Positions 8,510 to 17,054 are shown, numbered from the stretch's first letter. The stretch: 64,000 nt of DNA from Rhodobacter capsulatus (GCF_005144475.1 NZ_SWJZ01000082.1:1-64000); one strand, 5' to 3'. Notes: generated by a model not told the origin, from the letters alone. Made by a program: numbers and translations.

Positions 8510-9153
8510 GACGGGCTTTCCGTCATGCCGCGGCCGACCCGTTCGGCGATCCGCGCGGCAAGCCAGGCCATCCAGCCCTCGGGCTGGGTGAAATGGAAGG
8601 GCGAGCCCTCGGGCATCGGGATCGGCGCCCCGGCCTGACGGGCCTCGGCCTCGCGGCGGGCGGCGGCGATGATCTGCGCCGGGCTGCGTTCCAGCGCGGC
8701 CATGGCCAGTTCGACCGCCTCCTCCCGTGTCAGGGCCGGATCGAACAGGTCGGGCTGCATCCCCACGGTTTCGATGAAGGTGCGCAGCCGCGATTGCGCG
8801 GCTTCGATGCGGGCGACGGCATGGTCGCGCTGATCGGCGCGGAAGGCGCGTTCGAGCGGCAGGGTTTCCTCGAACGACGACAGCTCTTCGCCCAGACCAT
8901 CGATCGCGGCGGCCAGTTCCATCGCCACTTTCGACTCCTGGCTCCGGGCGATTTCGCTGCGGCAGGCCTCGATCATGTCGCGCAGCACGGTGATCCGGTG
9001 CAGCGCGATCACATCGGCGGTTTCGGCAAAGGCAATGTCGCGCGCGGCGCGGCCAAGATCGTCCATCGCCGATTCGAGCGGGTAAAGCGCCCGGGCAGGG
9101 CGGGCGGCGCCGAAGATGTTTTCGGCAAGTGTCCAGGCAGCGTCGTGAAGCAT
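8500..9153 (-). CDS. Conserved hypothetical protein, helical
   Basis: A 217-aa, mostly helical, soluble protein with no signal peptide or membrane segment. It has many Ala/Glu/Arg heptad-like stretches (LAAAIDGLGEELSSFEETLPL, then residues 140-175) and a C-terminal FHFTQPEGWMAWLAARIAERV segment. I do not recognise a family. Codon use matches its neighbours, and it is flanked by a convergent GST and the suhB-like gene. It overlaps the GST stop by 10 bp. Confidence 0.7.
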   Translation of the reverse strand: MLHDAAWTLAENIFGAARPARALYPLESAMDDLGRAARDIAFAETADVIALHRITVLRDMIEACRSEIARSQESKVAMELAAAIDGLGEELSSFEETLPLERAFRADQRDHAVARIEAAQSRLRTFIETVGMQPDLFDPALTREEAVELAMAALERSPAQIIAAARREAEARQAGAPIPMPEGSPFHFTQPEGWMAWLAARIAERVGRGMTESPSQG

Positions 9154-9254
9154 GGTGCATCCCCTTCTGGTGATGCGGCCACCCTGTCATAACGGGGTGA
9201 ACAAGCGGTGAACGCGCAGCGCTGTGTTCGCGTTGCGTTCACGCTTTGGGCGGA

Positions 9255-10046
9255 TCAGTTCACGTCGCGGATGATCTTGCACAGCGGTTCGAACAGCTCG
9301 CCGTTGCCCGCGATCACCGTGCCGCTTTCGAAAATGCCGCGGTCGGCGCGCACCGGGCCGACGAAGCCGCCCGCTTCCTTGACCAGAATCAGGCCGGCGG
9401 CCATGTCCCAGGCGTTGATGCCGCGTTCCCAGTAGCCGTCATAGCGGCCCGAGGCGACATAGGCGAGGTCAAGCGCCGCCGAGCCGAAGCGGCGCACGCC
9501 CGCGCAGACCGGCATCAGCCGCGCCAGATCCTGCAGCGTCGCGGGCAGGGTGGACCGGCCGCCAAAGGGCACGCCGGTTGCAAACAGCGCCTCGATCATG
9601 TGGCGCCGCCCCGACACGCGCAGCCGGCTTTCGTTCATGAAGGCGCCAAGGCCTTTTTCCGCATAGTAAAGTTCGTCCTTGGCCGCGTCGAAGACGACGC
9701 CCGCGACGACCTCGCCCTTGTGTTCCAGCGCGATCGACACCGCCCAATGCGGCAGGCCGTGCAGGAAGTTCGTGGTGCCATCGAGCGGATCGACGATCCA
9801 GCGCCGGGTCGGATCTTCGCCCGCTTCCTCGCCGGTTTCCTCGCCCAGCCAGCCATAGGTCGGACGCGCGCCGCGCAGCTCTTCCTTGATGATCCGTTCG
9901 GCCTCGCGGTCGGCTTTCGACACGAAGTCCCCCGGCCCCTTGGAGGAAACCTGCAGGTTCTCGACCTCGCGGAAGTCCTTCACCAGAGCCCGCCCCGCCT
10001 TGCGCGCGGCCTTGATCATCAGGTTGAGGTTGGCACTGCCTTGCAT
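9255..10046 (-). CDS. suhB: Inositol monophosphatase family protein (SuhB-like)
   Basis: A 263-aa Mg2+-dependent, Li+-sensitive phosphatase fold. The metal-binding motifs are complete: GEE (Glu69/70), WIVDPLDGTTNF (Asp86, Asp89) and GINAWDMAAG near residues 212-221. The family hydrolyses inositol-1-phosphate and related sugar phosphates; E. coli SuhB also binds the transcription antitermination complex. In this genus the physiological substrate cannot be set from sequence. Length is typical. Confidence 0.92.
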   Translation of the reverse strand: MQGSANLNLMIKAARKAGRALVKDFREVENLQVSSKGPGDFVSKADREAERIIKEELRGARPTYGWLGEETGEEAGEDPTRRWIVDPLDGTTNFLHGLPHWAVSIALEHKGEVVAGVVFDAAKDELYYAEKGLGAFMNESRLRVSGRRHMIEALFATGVPFGGRSTLPATLQDLARLMPVCAGVRRFGSAALDLAYVASGRYDGYWERGINAWDMAAGLILVKEAGGFVGPVRADRGIFESGTVIAGNGELFEPLCKIIRDVN

Positions 10047-10107
10047 CGGGGGGGCTCCTTCGGTTCAAGCGCCTGCCTTACACGGCAGAGGTGAAGATTC
10101 CAAGAGG

Positions 10108-11304
10108 TCAGCCGCGGATCAAATCGGCGCGTTTCGGCAGGAACACGGTCAGCACGCCCATGACGGGCAGGGCCGAGCAGATCAGATAGACGGTGCGGAT
10201 GCCCCAATGGTCGGCCATCAGCCCCAGACCCGCCGCGGCGATGCCGCCCATGCCGAAGGACAGGCCGAAGAAGATCCCGGCCACCATGCCGACACGGCCG
10301 GGCAACAGTTCCTGTGCCAGCACGACGATGGCGGAAAAGGCCGAGGCGAGGATCAGCCCGATGCAGACCGTCAGCACGCCCGAGGCGACAAGCCCGACAT
10401 GCGGCAAGGCCAGGGTGAAGGGCAGCACGCCCAGGATCGAGATCCAGATCACCACCATCGGCCCGAAGCGGTCGGCGACCGGCCCGCCCAGCACGGTTCC
10501 GGCGGCCACCGAGCCGAGGAACAGGAACAGCATCAGCTGCGCGGTGCGGGTGTCGACGCCGAAGCTCTCGATCAGGTAGAAGGTGTAATAGGAATGCAAG
10601 GACGCCATGTAGGCGTTCTTCGAGAAGGTCAGGATCACCAGCACCGAGATCGCGGCGATGGTCCGGCCCTTCGACAGCGGCAGGGTCTTGTCCACCCCCC
10701 GTTTCGCCCGCGCGGCCAGATGGTCGGCATACCAGCGGCTGACCTGCACCAGCACGATCCCGGACAGCACGGCGAGCCCGGCAAAGATCGCGACCGAGGG
10801 GCGGCCAAAGGGCAGCACGACGAAAGCCGCCAGCAGCGGGCCGATCGAGGTGCCGAAATTGCCGCCGACCTGAAACACCGATTGCGCCAGGCCGAACCGC
10901 CCGCCCGAGGCGACGCGGGCGACGCGGCTCGATTCGGGGTGGAAGATCGCCGAGCCAAGCCCGACCAGCATCGCCGCCGCGATCAGCGCCGGGTAGCTGG
11001 GCGCAAAGGCCAGCCCCATCACGCCCAGAAAGGTGCAGCAGGACGCCAGCGGCAGCGACCAGGGCTGCGGCTTGGCATCGGTGTAAATCCCGATCGCCGG
11101 TTGCAACAGCGAGGCCGTGCCCTGAAACGCCAGCGTCAAAAGCCCGATCTGCCAATATTGCAGCGCGAAATCCGCCTTCAGGATCGGATAGATCGACGAC
11201 AGCATCGACTGCATCACATCATTGAGCATGTGACAGGCGGACACGGCCAGAAGGATCGGGAACACGGTCGCTTGCGCGGCGCGCGGCTGGGGAATGGCGG
11301 TCAT
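10108..11304 (-). CDS. MFS transporter, fosmidomycin-resistance (Fsr) type
   Basis: A 398-aa membrane protein with about 12 predicted membrane segments. The N-terminal HMLNDVMQSMLSSIYPIL and the loop GLGSAIFHPESSRVARVASGG are hallmarks of the Fsr subgroup, which exports fosmidomycin and related compounds. The central loop is basic (ARAKRGVDKTLPLSKGR). Drug specificity is inferred from family only. It is transcribed toward suhB with a 61-bp gap. Confidence 0.88.
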   Translation of the reverse strand: MTAIPQPRAAQATVFPILLAVSACHMLNDVMQSMLSSIYPILKADFALQYWQIGLLTLAFQGTASLLQPAIGIYTDAKPQPWSLPLASCCTFLGVMGLAFAPSYPALIAAAMLVGLGSAIFHPESSRVARVASGGRFGLAQSVFQVGGNFGTSIGPLLAAFVVLPFGRPSVAIFAGLAVLSGIVLVQVSRWYADHLAARAKRGVDKTLPLSKGRTIAAISVLVILTFSKNAYMASLHSYYTFYLIESFGVDTRTAQLMLFLFLGSVAAGTVLGGPVADRFGPMVVIWISILGVLPFTLALPHVGLVASGVLTVCIGLILASAFSAIVVLAQELLPGRVGMVAGIFFGLSFGMGGIAAAGLGLMADHWGIRTVYLICSALPVMGVLTVFLPKRADLIRG

Positions 11305-11400
11305 CGGAGGTCCTCGGGCTGAAGCCGCGATCTAACGCCGGTGTCGACAGCCCGTCACGCGCAACTTTGTGACGGTTACATCACCCTTGCGTGACGACCC

Positions 11401-12306
11401 CTACGCCCGTTGCAGCTTGACCGGCTCGGTCCGCGCCAGCCGCAGGAAATGCGCCATGTAAGGGGCGGTCACGTCTTCCTCGCGCGTCGCGGCATAAAGC
11501 CGCTTCGTCAGGCCGTGTTCCGTCACCCGCTTCGTCACGTAATCGGGCTGGTATTTCGCCTCGCGCAGCACCCAGTCGGGCAGCACCGCCACGCCCCGCC
11601 CCGAGGCGACAAGCATCAGGATGACGGTGGTCAGCTCCACCTGCCGATGCGCTTTCGGCTCCACTTTCGCGGGGGTCAGCAGCAGCGAGAACACATCCGA
11701 CCGCGCCCGGTCGATCGGATAGGTGATCAGCGTCTGATCGGCGAAATCCCGCGCCTCGACATAGGGTTTCGCGGCGAGCGGGTTGCTGGCGGACGCGATG
11801 AAGGTCGGCGAATAGTCGAAAAGCGGGTTGAAGGTGATGCCCTCGAGCCGATCAGGGTCGGAGGAGATCACCAGATCGACGTCTTCGCGCGCCAGCGCCT
11901 GCAGCGCGGTGAAGGCGAGGCCGGGGCGAATGTCGATGTCGATTTCCGGCCAGACGCGGCGAAAGGCTTCCAGCACCGGGAAAAGCCATTCGAAACAGGC
12001 GTGGCATTCGATGGCGATATGCAGCCGCCCGGCCCGTCCCTGCCGGATCGCGGCGAATTCCGCCTCGGTCGCGTCGATCTCGGGCAGGATGCGCTCGGCC
12101 AGACGCAGCAGCTTCAGCCCCGCGGCGGACAGGCGCAAGGGCTTGGAGCGACGCGCAAAAAGCTCGACCCCCGCCTGATCTTCCAGCCCCTTCACCTGAT
12201 GCGACAGCGCCGATTGCGTGATGTGCAGGATCTCGGCCGCCTTCGCGAGGCCGCCTGCATCGTGAATCGCCTTGATCGTGCGCAGGTGCCGAAACTCGAT
12301 GTGCAT
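11401..12306 (-). CDS. metR: LysR-type regulator MetR
   Basis: A 301-aa LysR family protein with an N-terminal winged HTH (FRHLRTIKAIHDAGGLAKAAEILHITQSALSHQVKGLE) and an effector-binding domain. It matches MetR in the LHIAIECHACFEWLFPVLEAFR region and sits divergently from metF. MetR activates methionine biosynthesis genes with homocysteine as coactivator. An inverted repeat abuts its start codon, which suggests autoregulation. Confidence 0.93.
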   Translation of the reverse strand: MHIEFRHLRTIKAIHDAGGLAKAAEILHITQSALSHQVKGLEDQAGVELFARRSKPLRLSAAGLKLLRLAERILPEIDATEAEFAAIRQGRAGRLHIAIECHACFEWLFPVLEAFRRVWPEIDIDIRPGLAFTALQALAREDVDLVISSDPDRLEGITFNPLFDYSPTFIASASNPLAAKPYVEARDFADQTLITYPIDRARSDVFSLLLTPAKVEPKAHRQVELTTVILMLVASGRGVAVLPDWVLREAKYQPDYVTKRVTEHGLTKRLYAATREEDVTAPYMAHFLRLARTEPVKLQRA

Positions 12307-12307
12307 T

Positions 12308-12322
12308 ATGAGGCGGCCTCAT
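12308..12322. promoter_or_regulatory. Perfect inverted repeat in the metR-metF gap
   Basis: ATGAGG-CGG-CCTCAT lies 1 base upstream of the metR start codon and 78 bp from metF. It does not match the E. coli MetR core (TGAA-N5-TTCA) but has the dyad form of LysR sites. A weaker TCTT-G-AAGA dyad lies just beside it (from 12328). Confidence 0.4.
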
Positions 12323-12399
12323 CACCTTCTTGAAGATTATGAATTTGTCTCACATCGCAGAATCGGCGACAAGGGGGCAACACAAAAAGGACGCCCCCG

Positions 12400-13266
12400 A
12401 TGACCACGCCGAAAGTCAGCTTTGAATTCTTCCCGCCGCAGACGCTCGACGCCTCGTTCCGGCTGTGGGAGACGGCGCAGGTTCTGGCGCCGCTGAAACC
12501 CGGGTTCGTCTCGGTCACCTATGGCGCGGGCGGCACCACGCGCAAGCTGACCCACGAAGCCGTGGCGGCGATCCACAAGAATTACGGGCTCAATGTCGCC
12601 GCGCATCTGACCTGCGTCGATGCGACGAAAGCCGAAACGCAAGAGATCATCGACGCTTACGCCGAGGCTGGCGTGACCGAGATCGTCGCGCTGCGCGGTG
12701 ATCCGCCGAAAGGCGCCGCCCGCTTCACGCCGCATGCCGAGGGTTTTGCCTCCTCGGTCGATCTGATCGAATGGCTGGCCAAGGACGGCCGCTTCACCCT
12801 GCGCTGCGGCGCCTATCCGGAACCGCATCCGGAAGCCGCCGACACGCTTGCCGATGTGCGCTGGCTGAAACGCAAATGCGAGGCGGGGGCGACCTCGGCG
12901 ATCACGCAATTCTTCTTCGAGGCCGAGACCTTCTTCCGCTTCCGCGACGCCTGCGTGAAGGAAGGGATCACCGCGAAGATCATCCCGGGCATCCTGCCGA
13001 TCCAGTCCTGGAAAGGCGCCAAGGGGTTCGCGCAGCGCTGCGGCACCTCGATCCCGGCCTGGGTCGAAGAGGCCTTCGATCATGCGATCCGCGACGACCG
13101 CGAGCAACTTCTGGCCACGGCGCTGTGCACGGAACTGTGCGACAACCTGATCGCGGGTGGGGTGGAGGATCTGCATTTCTACACGCTGAACCGGCCGCAA
13201 ATGACCCGCGATGTCTGCCATGCGCTGGGCGTGAACCCGGATGTGGTGCTGGAAAACGTCGCCTGA
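12400..13266 (+). CDS. metF: Methylenetetrahydrofolate reductase
   Basis: A 288-aa FAD enzyme that reduces 5,10-methylene-THF to 5-methyl-THF for methionine synthesis. Signatures are VSFEFFPPQ (catalytic Glu), SVTYGAGGTTR, HLTCVDAT, ALRGDPPKG and TQFFFE. It is divergent from metR, with AAAAAGGA upstream of the ATG and a strong terminator downstream. Length is typical for bacterial MetF. Confidence 0.96.
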   Translation: MTTPKVSFEFFPPQTLDASFRLWETAQVLAPLKPGFVSVTYGAGGTTRKLTHEAVAAIHKNYGLNVAAHLTCVDATKAETQEIIDAYAEAGVTEIVALRGDPPKGAARFTPHAEGFASSVDLIEWLAKDGRFTLRCGAYPEPHPEAADTLADVRWLKRKCEAGATSAITQFFFEAETFFRFRDACVKEGITAKIIPGILPIQSWKGAKGFAQRCGTSIPAWVEEAFDHAIRDDREQLLATALCTELCDNLIAGGVEDLHFYTLNRPQMTRDVCHALGVNPDVVLENVA

Positions 13267-13288
13267 AGTGACGTGACGGAACTTTTGC

Positions 13289-13309
13289 GGGGGGCTTCGG
13301 CCCCCTTTT
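13289..13309 (+). terminator. metF rho-independent terminator
   Basis: GGGGGC (13290-13295) - TTCG - GCCCCC (13300-13305), followed by TTTT: a UUCG tetraloop with a U tract. Confidence 0.85.
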
Positions 13310-13353
13310 CCGTTTCCTTCCCCTGCGTCACGCTGGCGCAAAGGGAGAGAGAG

Positions 13354-13845
13354 ATGACCGAACCGAACTATGCCGCGGGGCCCGCGGATTTCCTGACCCT
13401 GGCCGAGGTGCAGGCGATGACCGGGCTTGAGTACATGCGGGCGATGCTGGCGGGGCAGGTGCCCACGACCACTTTTGCGCGCGGCTGCAATTATCGCGTC
13501 ACCCGGGTCGAGCCCGGGCTGGTCGAGGTGACGGGCACGCCGGGGCACGATCACACCAATGCCTTTGGCGGCGTGCATGGCGGCTGGTATGGGGTGCTTC
13601 TGGATACGGCCCTGACCTGCGCGGTGATCACCGGGCTGAAGCGCGGGCAGTATCAGACGACGACCGAATACAAGGTCAACATGCTGCGCGCGATCCCGCC
13701 GGGCACCGAGGTCCGCGCCCTGGGCCGGGTCGAGCATGTCGGGCGGTCAACGGGCGTCGCACGGGGCGAGATTGTCGGCACCGCCGATGGCAAGACCTAT
13801 GCCCTTGGCACGGCGACCTGTCTGATCATGGGCGGTTCCGGCTGA
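13354..13845 (+). CDS. PaaI family hotdog-fold thioesterase
   Basis: A 163-aa protein with the hotdog thioesterase core HTNAFGGVHGGWYGVLLDTALTCAV and the strand TTTEYKVNMLRAIPPGTEVRA. Such enzymes hydrolyse acyl-CoA or aromatic acyl-CoA esters. The ATG at 13354 follows AAGGGAGAGAGAG; an upstream frame to 13273 runs through the metF terminator and is rejected. Its last 49 bp overlap the convergent DUF2235 gene. Confidence 0.88.
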   Translation: MTEPNYAAGPADFLTLAEVQAMTGLEYMRAMLAGQVPTTTFARGCNYRVTRVEPGLVEVTGTPGHDHTNAFGGVHGGWYGVLLDTALTCAVITGLKRGQYQTTTEYKVNMLRAIPPGTEVRALGRVEHVGRSTGVARGEIVGTADGKTYALGTATCLIMGGSG

Positions 13846-14945
13846 AACGGCACCAGCGCCAGTTCGGGTTTCGGGCCGCGGCGTTTCAACCCGGTGCCGA
13901 CGCGGATCCACCATTCCAGCTTGCGCTTGCGCACCGAATCGTGCAGCCGCTCCGACCCGTCCACGCCGACCCGGCGCGGCTGGCGCATGATGTAAAGCTT
14001 GCCCCAGCCGCCCCAGCTGCCGACCGAGGGCGCGGCGGGATCACAGGGAAAGTCCCCCCGCCAGCCCTGCGGCAGCGCCAGGCCCAGATTTTCCGCCTGC
14101 TCCAGCATCCAGACGAGGGGGATGTTCGACAAGGGCCGCGCCGCATCGTAATCGGCCAGCTGCCCGCCCACATCGGCATGGCAGCCGCGAAACCAGACCT
14201 GCTCGATCCGCGCCGCGCCGGTGCCGTTGCTGTTCCACAGCAGCGGCGACAGCACCGGCCGCGTTTCATGCAGCGCCAGCGCCTGAAACCCGTGCCGGAC
14301 CGACCGGCCCAGCCGGTGATCGTGAAACCGCACCCGATCCGCGCTCATCGTCCAGAACAGCGGCAGCCGCACGCCCAGCGCGGCGACGGTATCGAACACC
14401 CCCACCATCTCGATCGGCGCGGTGGGGTGACAGAGCGCATCGCGAAAGGCCACGGGCGAGACTTCGGCCCGGTAATGCCGCCAGGCCTGTTCGACATTGC
14501 GTTCGGTCGCGGCATCCTTGCGCAGCAGACCAACGCGGTCGATCAGCCCCGCCAGCGAGCGCGCCGCAAAGGCCCCCCGCGAATAGCCGATCAGGAAGAT
14601 TCGGTCGCCCGGACGGTAGCGCATCGCCAGCCAGCCATAGGCGCGCAGGATCTGCGCCTCCACCCCCCAGCCCAGCCAGATGTCCTTGATGTCGCGCCAT
14701 TCGCGATATTGCAGACCTTTGCCGTAATAGACCGAGGCCCGCGGCGAGGACCGGCGCAAAAAGCGGTAGATCATCCCGATCGAGGTCAGATGCGCCGGCG
14801 AGAGCGAGCCGAGCGTGCCATCCAGCAAGATGACATGATCGACCGATCCGCGCGCCGGTCGCGGGGGCGGACTTGGATCGACGCGCGCCGAACTGGCCTT
14901 GCGTTGCCGCCAGTTCCCGATCACGCGATGCAACAGTCCGACCAT
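13797..14945 (-). CDS. DUF2235 / Tle1-like alpha-beta hydrolase
   Basis: A 382-aa protein with the DUF2235 fold: VDHVILLDGTLGSLS near the N-terminus, the nucleophile elbow IFLIGYSRGAFAARSLAGLI (GxSxG), an acidic MVGVFDTVAALG, and GCHADVGGQL providing the late His/Asp. Tle1 effectors of type VI secretion are phospholipases of this fold, but no VgrG, PAAR, Tli or secretion genes are adjacent, and many DUF2235 proteins are not effectors. No signal peptide. The function is unknown beyond probable esterase or lipase activity. The 3' end overlaps the thioesterase gene. Confidence 0.82.
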   Translation of the reverse strand: MVGLLHRVIGNWRQRKASSARVDPSPPPRPARGSVDHVILLDGTLGSLSPAHLTSIGMIYRFLRRSSPRASVYYGKGLQYREWRDIKDIWLGWGVEAQILRAYGWLAMRYRPGDRIFLIGYSRGAFAARSLAGLIDRVGLLRKDAATERNVEQAWRHYRAEVSPVAFRDALCHPTAPIEMVGVFDTVAALGVRLPLFWTMSADRVRFHDHRLGRSVRHGFQALALHETRPVLSPLLWNSNGTGAARIEQVWFRGCHADVGGQLADYDAARPLSNIPLVWMLEQAENLGLALPQGWRGDFPCDPAAPSVGSWGGWGKLYIMRQPRRVGVDGSERLHDSVRKRKLEWWIRVGTGLKRRGPKPELALVPFQPEPPMIRQVAVPRA

Positions 14946-14978
14946 GACGCGACCCCATCGTCTGCGGCCCTGAATCTC

Positions 14979-15012
14979 AACGGCCTCGCCTCGAATTTAA
15001 GGCAAGGCCGTT
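14979..15012 (-). terminator. Hairpin downstream of the ornithine decarboxylase gene
   Basis: AACGGCCTCGCC (14979-14990) pairs, with one mismatch, with GGCAAGGCCGTT (15001-15012). It lies 60 bp past the decarboxylase stop on the minus strand and upstream of the DUF2235 gene. No clear U tract. Confidence 0.55.
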
Positions 15013-15070
15013 AATCCTCAATTACGCAGGCGCCAAAGTGTCGCGGATGTCGGCGCCTGTTGCTTTCGGG

Positions 15071-16216
15071 TCAGCCCTTCAGCGCCAGCGCGGTGACGAT
15101 TTCCATCTGCCCGAAGCCGTTGAAGCGGGTGTTGGTGGCCGAGCAATAGGCGCCCATGCCGTGGAACACCAGATAATCGCCCTCGGTCAGTTCGCTCGGC
15201 AGCGCGACGTCGCCCGGCAGACGGTCGACCGAATCGCAGGTCGGGCCGAAGACGATGCGTTCGACCATGTCGCCGCCGCGTTCGAACCCCTCGGGCGACC
15301 AGACCTCGATCCGCTCGATGTTGCCGATCAGCGGCAGTTCCGCCAGACCGCCATAGACGCCGTCGTTCAGGAACACATGCGTGTCGTCGCGCAGCGCCTT
15401 GACCTTGGTGATATGGGTGAAGGCATCCCCCACCAGACCGCGGCCGGGTTCGCAGACCAGAATCGGACGGTCACTGCCGAAGGCTTCGGTGGTGGCGCGG
15501 TCGATCAGCGCGAAGATGTCTTCGAGCACCGGCGCCGGGCCCATCTTGCGATGGTTCGGGAAGCCGCCGCCGACGTTCAGCCGATGCGCCTGCACCCCCG
15601 CGGTGGCACAGATTTCCGACGCGACCAGGATATAGGCCTCCCACGCCGCCGGATCGGTGCATTGCGTCCCCGGATGGAAGGTGAGCGAGGGGATGAACCC
15701 CGCCTCTGCCGCCCGGCGCAAAAGCTCCGCCGCCAGATCCGCGGTGGCGCCGAACTTGGCGCCGAAGTTGTAGGCCGCGCCCTGTACCGGCAGCTTGAAG
15801 CGCACCGAGATTTCGCAGCCCTCGGTGGGCACCAGCGCGATCAGCTTTTCAAGCTCGCTGCGCGAATCGACCGACCAGGTCTTCACCCCCGCCCGCACCG
15901 CATGGGCGATTTCCTCGCGGCCGCGGACCGGGTTGTGATAGTGCAGCGCGGCACCGGGTGCGAGACGACGGATCAGGTCGATCTCGAAGGGCGAGGCGAC
16001 GTCGAACCCCTTGACGCCCGCGGCGACGAGGTTCTGGATCACCATTTCATCCGGGTTCGACTTCACCGCATAGGTGACGACGCCCGGAAAGCCCTTCAGG
16101 AACCGCCGCGCGGTCGCCTGCAACGCGGTGGGCGAGAACACCAGCACCGGATGATCGGGTTGTTTCGTCCGGATGATTTCGGACGGTTGAGTCCAAATAG
16201 TTTTGGAAAGTCCCAT
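15071..16216 (-). CDS. speF: Ornithine (or lysine/ornithine) decarboxylase, fold-type III
   Basis: A 381-aa PLP enzyme of the eukaryotic-type (alanine racemase fold) decarboxylases, producing putrescine from ornithine. The PLP lysine is in VTYAVKSNP (Lys52), the glycine-rich phosphate-binding loop is LNVGGGFPNH, EPGRGLV follows, and the catalytic Cys327 is in FGPTCDSVDRLP. Lysine activity also occurs in close relatives and cannot be excluded. It is divergent from an Lrp/AsnC gene and has a long, structured 5' leader. The gene name follows the alphaproteobacterial speF usage. Confidence 0.9.
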   Translation of the reverse strand: MGLSKTIWTQPSEIIRTKQPDHPVLVFSPTALQATARRFLKGFPGVVTYAVKSNPDEMVIQNLVAAGVKGFDVASPFEIDLIRRLAPGAALHYHNPVRGREEIAHAVRAGVKTWSVDSRSELEKLIALVPTEGCEISVRFKLPVQGAAYNFGAKFGATADLAAELLRRAAEAGFIPSLTFHPGTQCTDPAAWEAYILVASEICATAGVQAHRLNVGGGFPNHRKMGPAPVLEDIFALIDRATTEAFGSDRPILVCEPGRGLVGDAFTHITKVKALRDDTHVFLNDGVYGGLAELPLIGNIERIEVWSPEGFERGGDMVERIVFGPTCDSVDRLPGDVALPSELTEGDYLVFHGMGAYCSATNTRFNGFGQMEIVTALALKG

Positions 16217-16335
16217 CGGCTTCTCCTCGCCAATAGAACGCAGCCACCTCTTGCCCCGGCTATGTTACGGGTGGGGAGACGCTTACGACGCGTTTCGACC
16301 TAACCCAGGCCAGGTGCGTATGAGCCGCCCTTTTC
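16217..16335 (-). promoter_or_regulatory. Candidate speF-type structured leader RNA of the decarboxylase gene
   Basis: The minus-strand leader has several potential stems. One is CGC-GTCGTAA-GCG, a compact hairpin near 16281-16293. Another is CCCC (16272-16275) pairing with GGGG (16255-16258) across ACCCGTAACATAGCC. A G-rich AGAGGTGGCTGCG follows near the SD (GGCGAGGAG). The speF motif is a known conserved RNA upstream of ornithine decarboxylase genes in alphaproteobacteria. I assign it by gene context and structure, without covariance evidence. Confidence 0.45.
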
Positions 16336-16408
16336 CTGCTCTCTCATGTTGCGCGATATGAGGCACATTTTCACCGATCAAAAGAGTAGAAATGCTGCGA
16401 TCTATCGT

Positions 16409-16414
16409 TATAAT
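16409..16414 (+). promoter_or_regulatory. TATAAT -10-like element in the decarboxylase/lrp gap
   Basis: A perfect TATAAT lies 36 bp before the Lrp gene start. No good -35 is visible at 17 bp. On the opposite strand the same site reads TATAAC downstream of TTGACC, so it may serve the decarboxylase leader instead. Confidence 0.35.
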
Positions 16415-16449
16415 GACGAAAGCATCGGTCAATCTGCAAGTGTTGCACA

Positions 16450-16881
16450 ATGGACGAACTTGATACGGCAATCGTGGGGCTTCTGTCGGGCGACGCCCGG
16501 ATTTCGGTGGCGACGCTGTCGCGCCGATTGAAGGTGGCGCGCTCGACGATTCAGGCCCGGCTGGAGCGGCTGGAGACCTCGGGGGTGATCGCGGGCTACA
16601 CCGTGAAGCTGGGCGAAGCGGCCCGGGCGGGGCGGCTGCGGGCCACCGTTTTGCTGATGGTGGAACCCCGCGCGCAGGCGGGCATCCTGACCCGGCTGAA
16701 GTCGATCCCCGAGGTCGAACGGATTTCGACCACCTCGGGCCGGATCGATCTTTTGCTGCAGGTGGCGGCGAATTCGACGGCGCAGCTGGATGTGGTGCTT
16801 GACCAGATCGGCGAGATGCAGGGGGTGCGCAGTTCCGAAAGCCTGATCCATCTGAGCACGAAGCTTGACCGGGCGGTCTGA
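16450..16881 (+). CDS. Lrp/AsnC family transcriptional regulator
   Basis: A 143-aa Lrp-type protein with an N-terminal HTH (MDELDTAIVGLLSGDARISVATLSRRLKVARSTIQARLE) and a RAM domain (VERISTTSGRIDLLLQVAA). Divergent pairing with ornithine decarboxylase suggests control of polyamine or basic amino acid metabolism, which is inference. It is distinct from the AldR-like protein at 5990. A perfect terminator follows 44 bp after its stop. Confidence 0.9.
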   Translation: MDELDTAIVGLLSGDARISVATLSRRLKVARSTIQARLERLETSGVIAGYTVKLGEAARAGRLRATVLLMVEPRAQAGILTRLKSIPEVERISTTSGRIDLLLQVAANSTAQLDVVLDQIGEMQGVRSSESLIHLSTKLDRAV

Positions 16882-16896
16882 GCGGCCGGTTGCGGC

Positions 16897-16991
16897 GCGG
16901 GGGTTTCACACCCCGTTCGACGGGAAAGCCTTCCACCGGAAGGCTTTTCGATCCCGTCTCACCCCGTGGGATATTTGCGCCAAGGTGAAAG
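16897..16991 (+). repeat. Intergenic repeat module with embedded terminator
   Basis: The unit begins GCGGGGGTTTCACACCCC (16897-16914), shared with the copies at 21045 and 49016, and ends in GGGATATTTGCGCCAAGG plus TGAAAG (to 16991). Between these lies a different hairpin (16925-16947). It lies between co-directional genes and lacks the inverted second arm. Confidence 0.65.
16925..16948 (+). terminator. Rho-independent terminator of the lrp-type gene
   Basis: AAAGCCTTCC (16925-16934) - ACC - GGAAGGCTTT (16938-16947) T: a perfect 10-bp stem with A/T ends, 44 bp after the stop. Confidence 0.85.
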
Positions 16992-17054
16992 CAGGACGCA
17001 GGGCTGTCATTCGAATCGTGCTAGGCTGAGGTGTCTTTTCATCCGGAGGTTTTC

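Noticed and set aside
12307-12399. SAM-type riboswitch before metF
   Set aside because: The gap is only 93 bp, contains a dyad typical of a LysR site, and shows no pseudoknot-like arrangement. MetR control is the simpler explanation.
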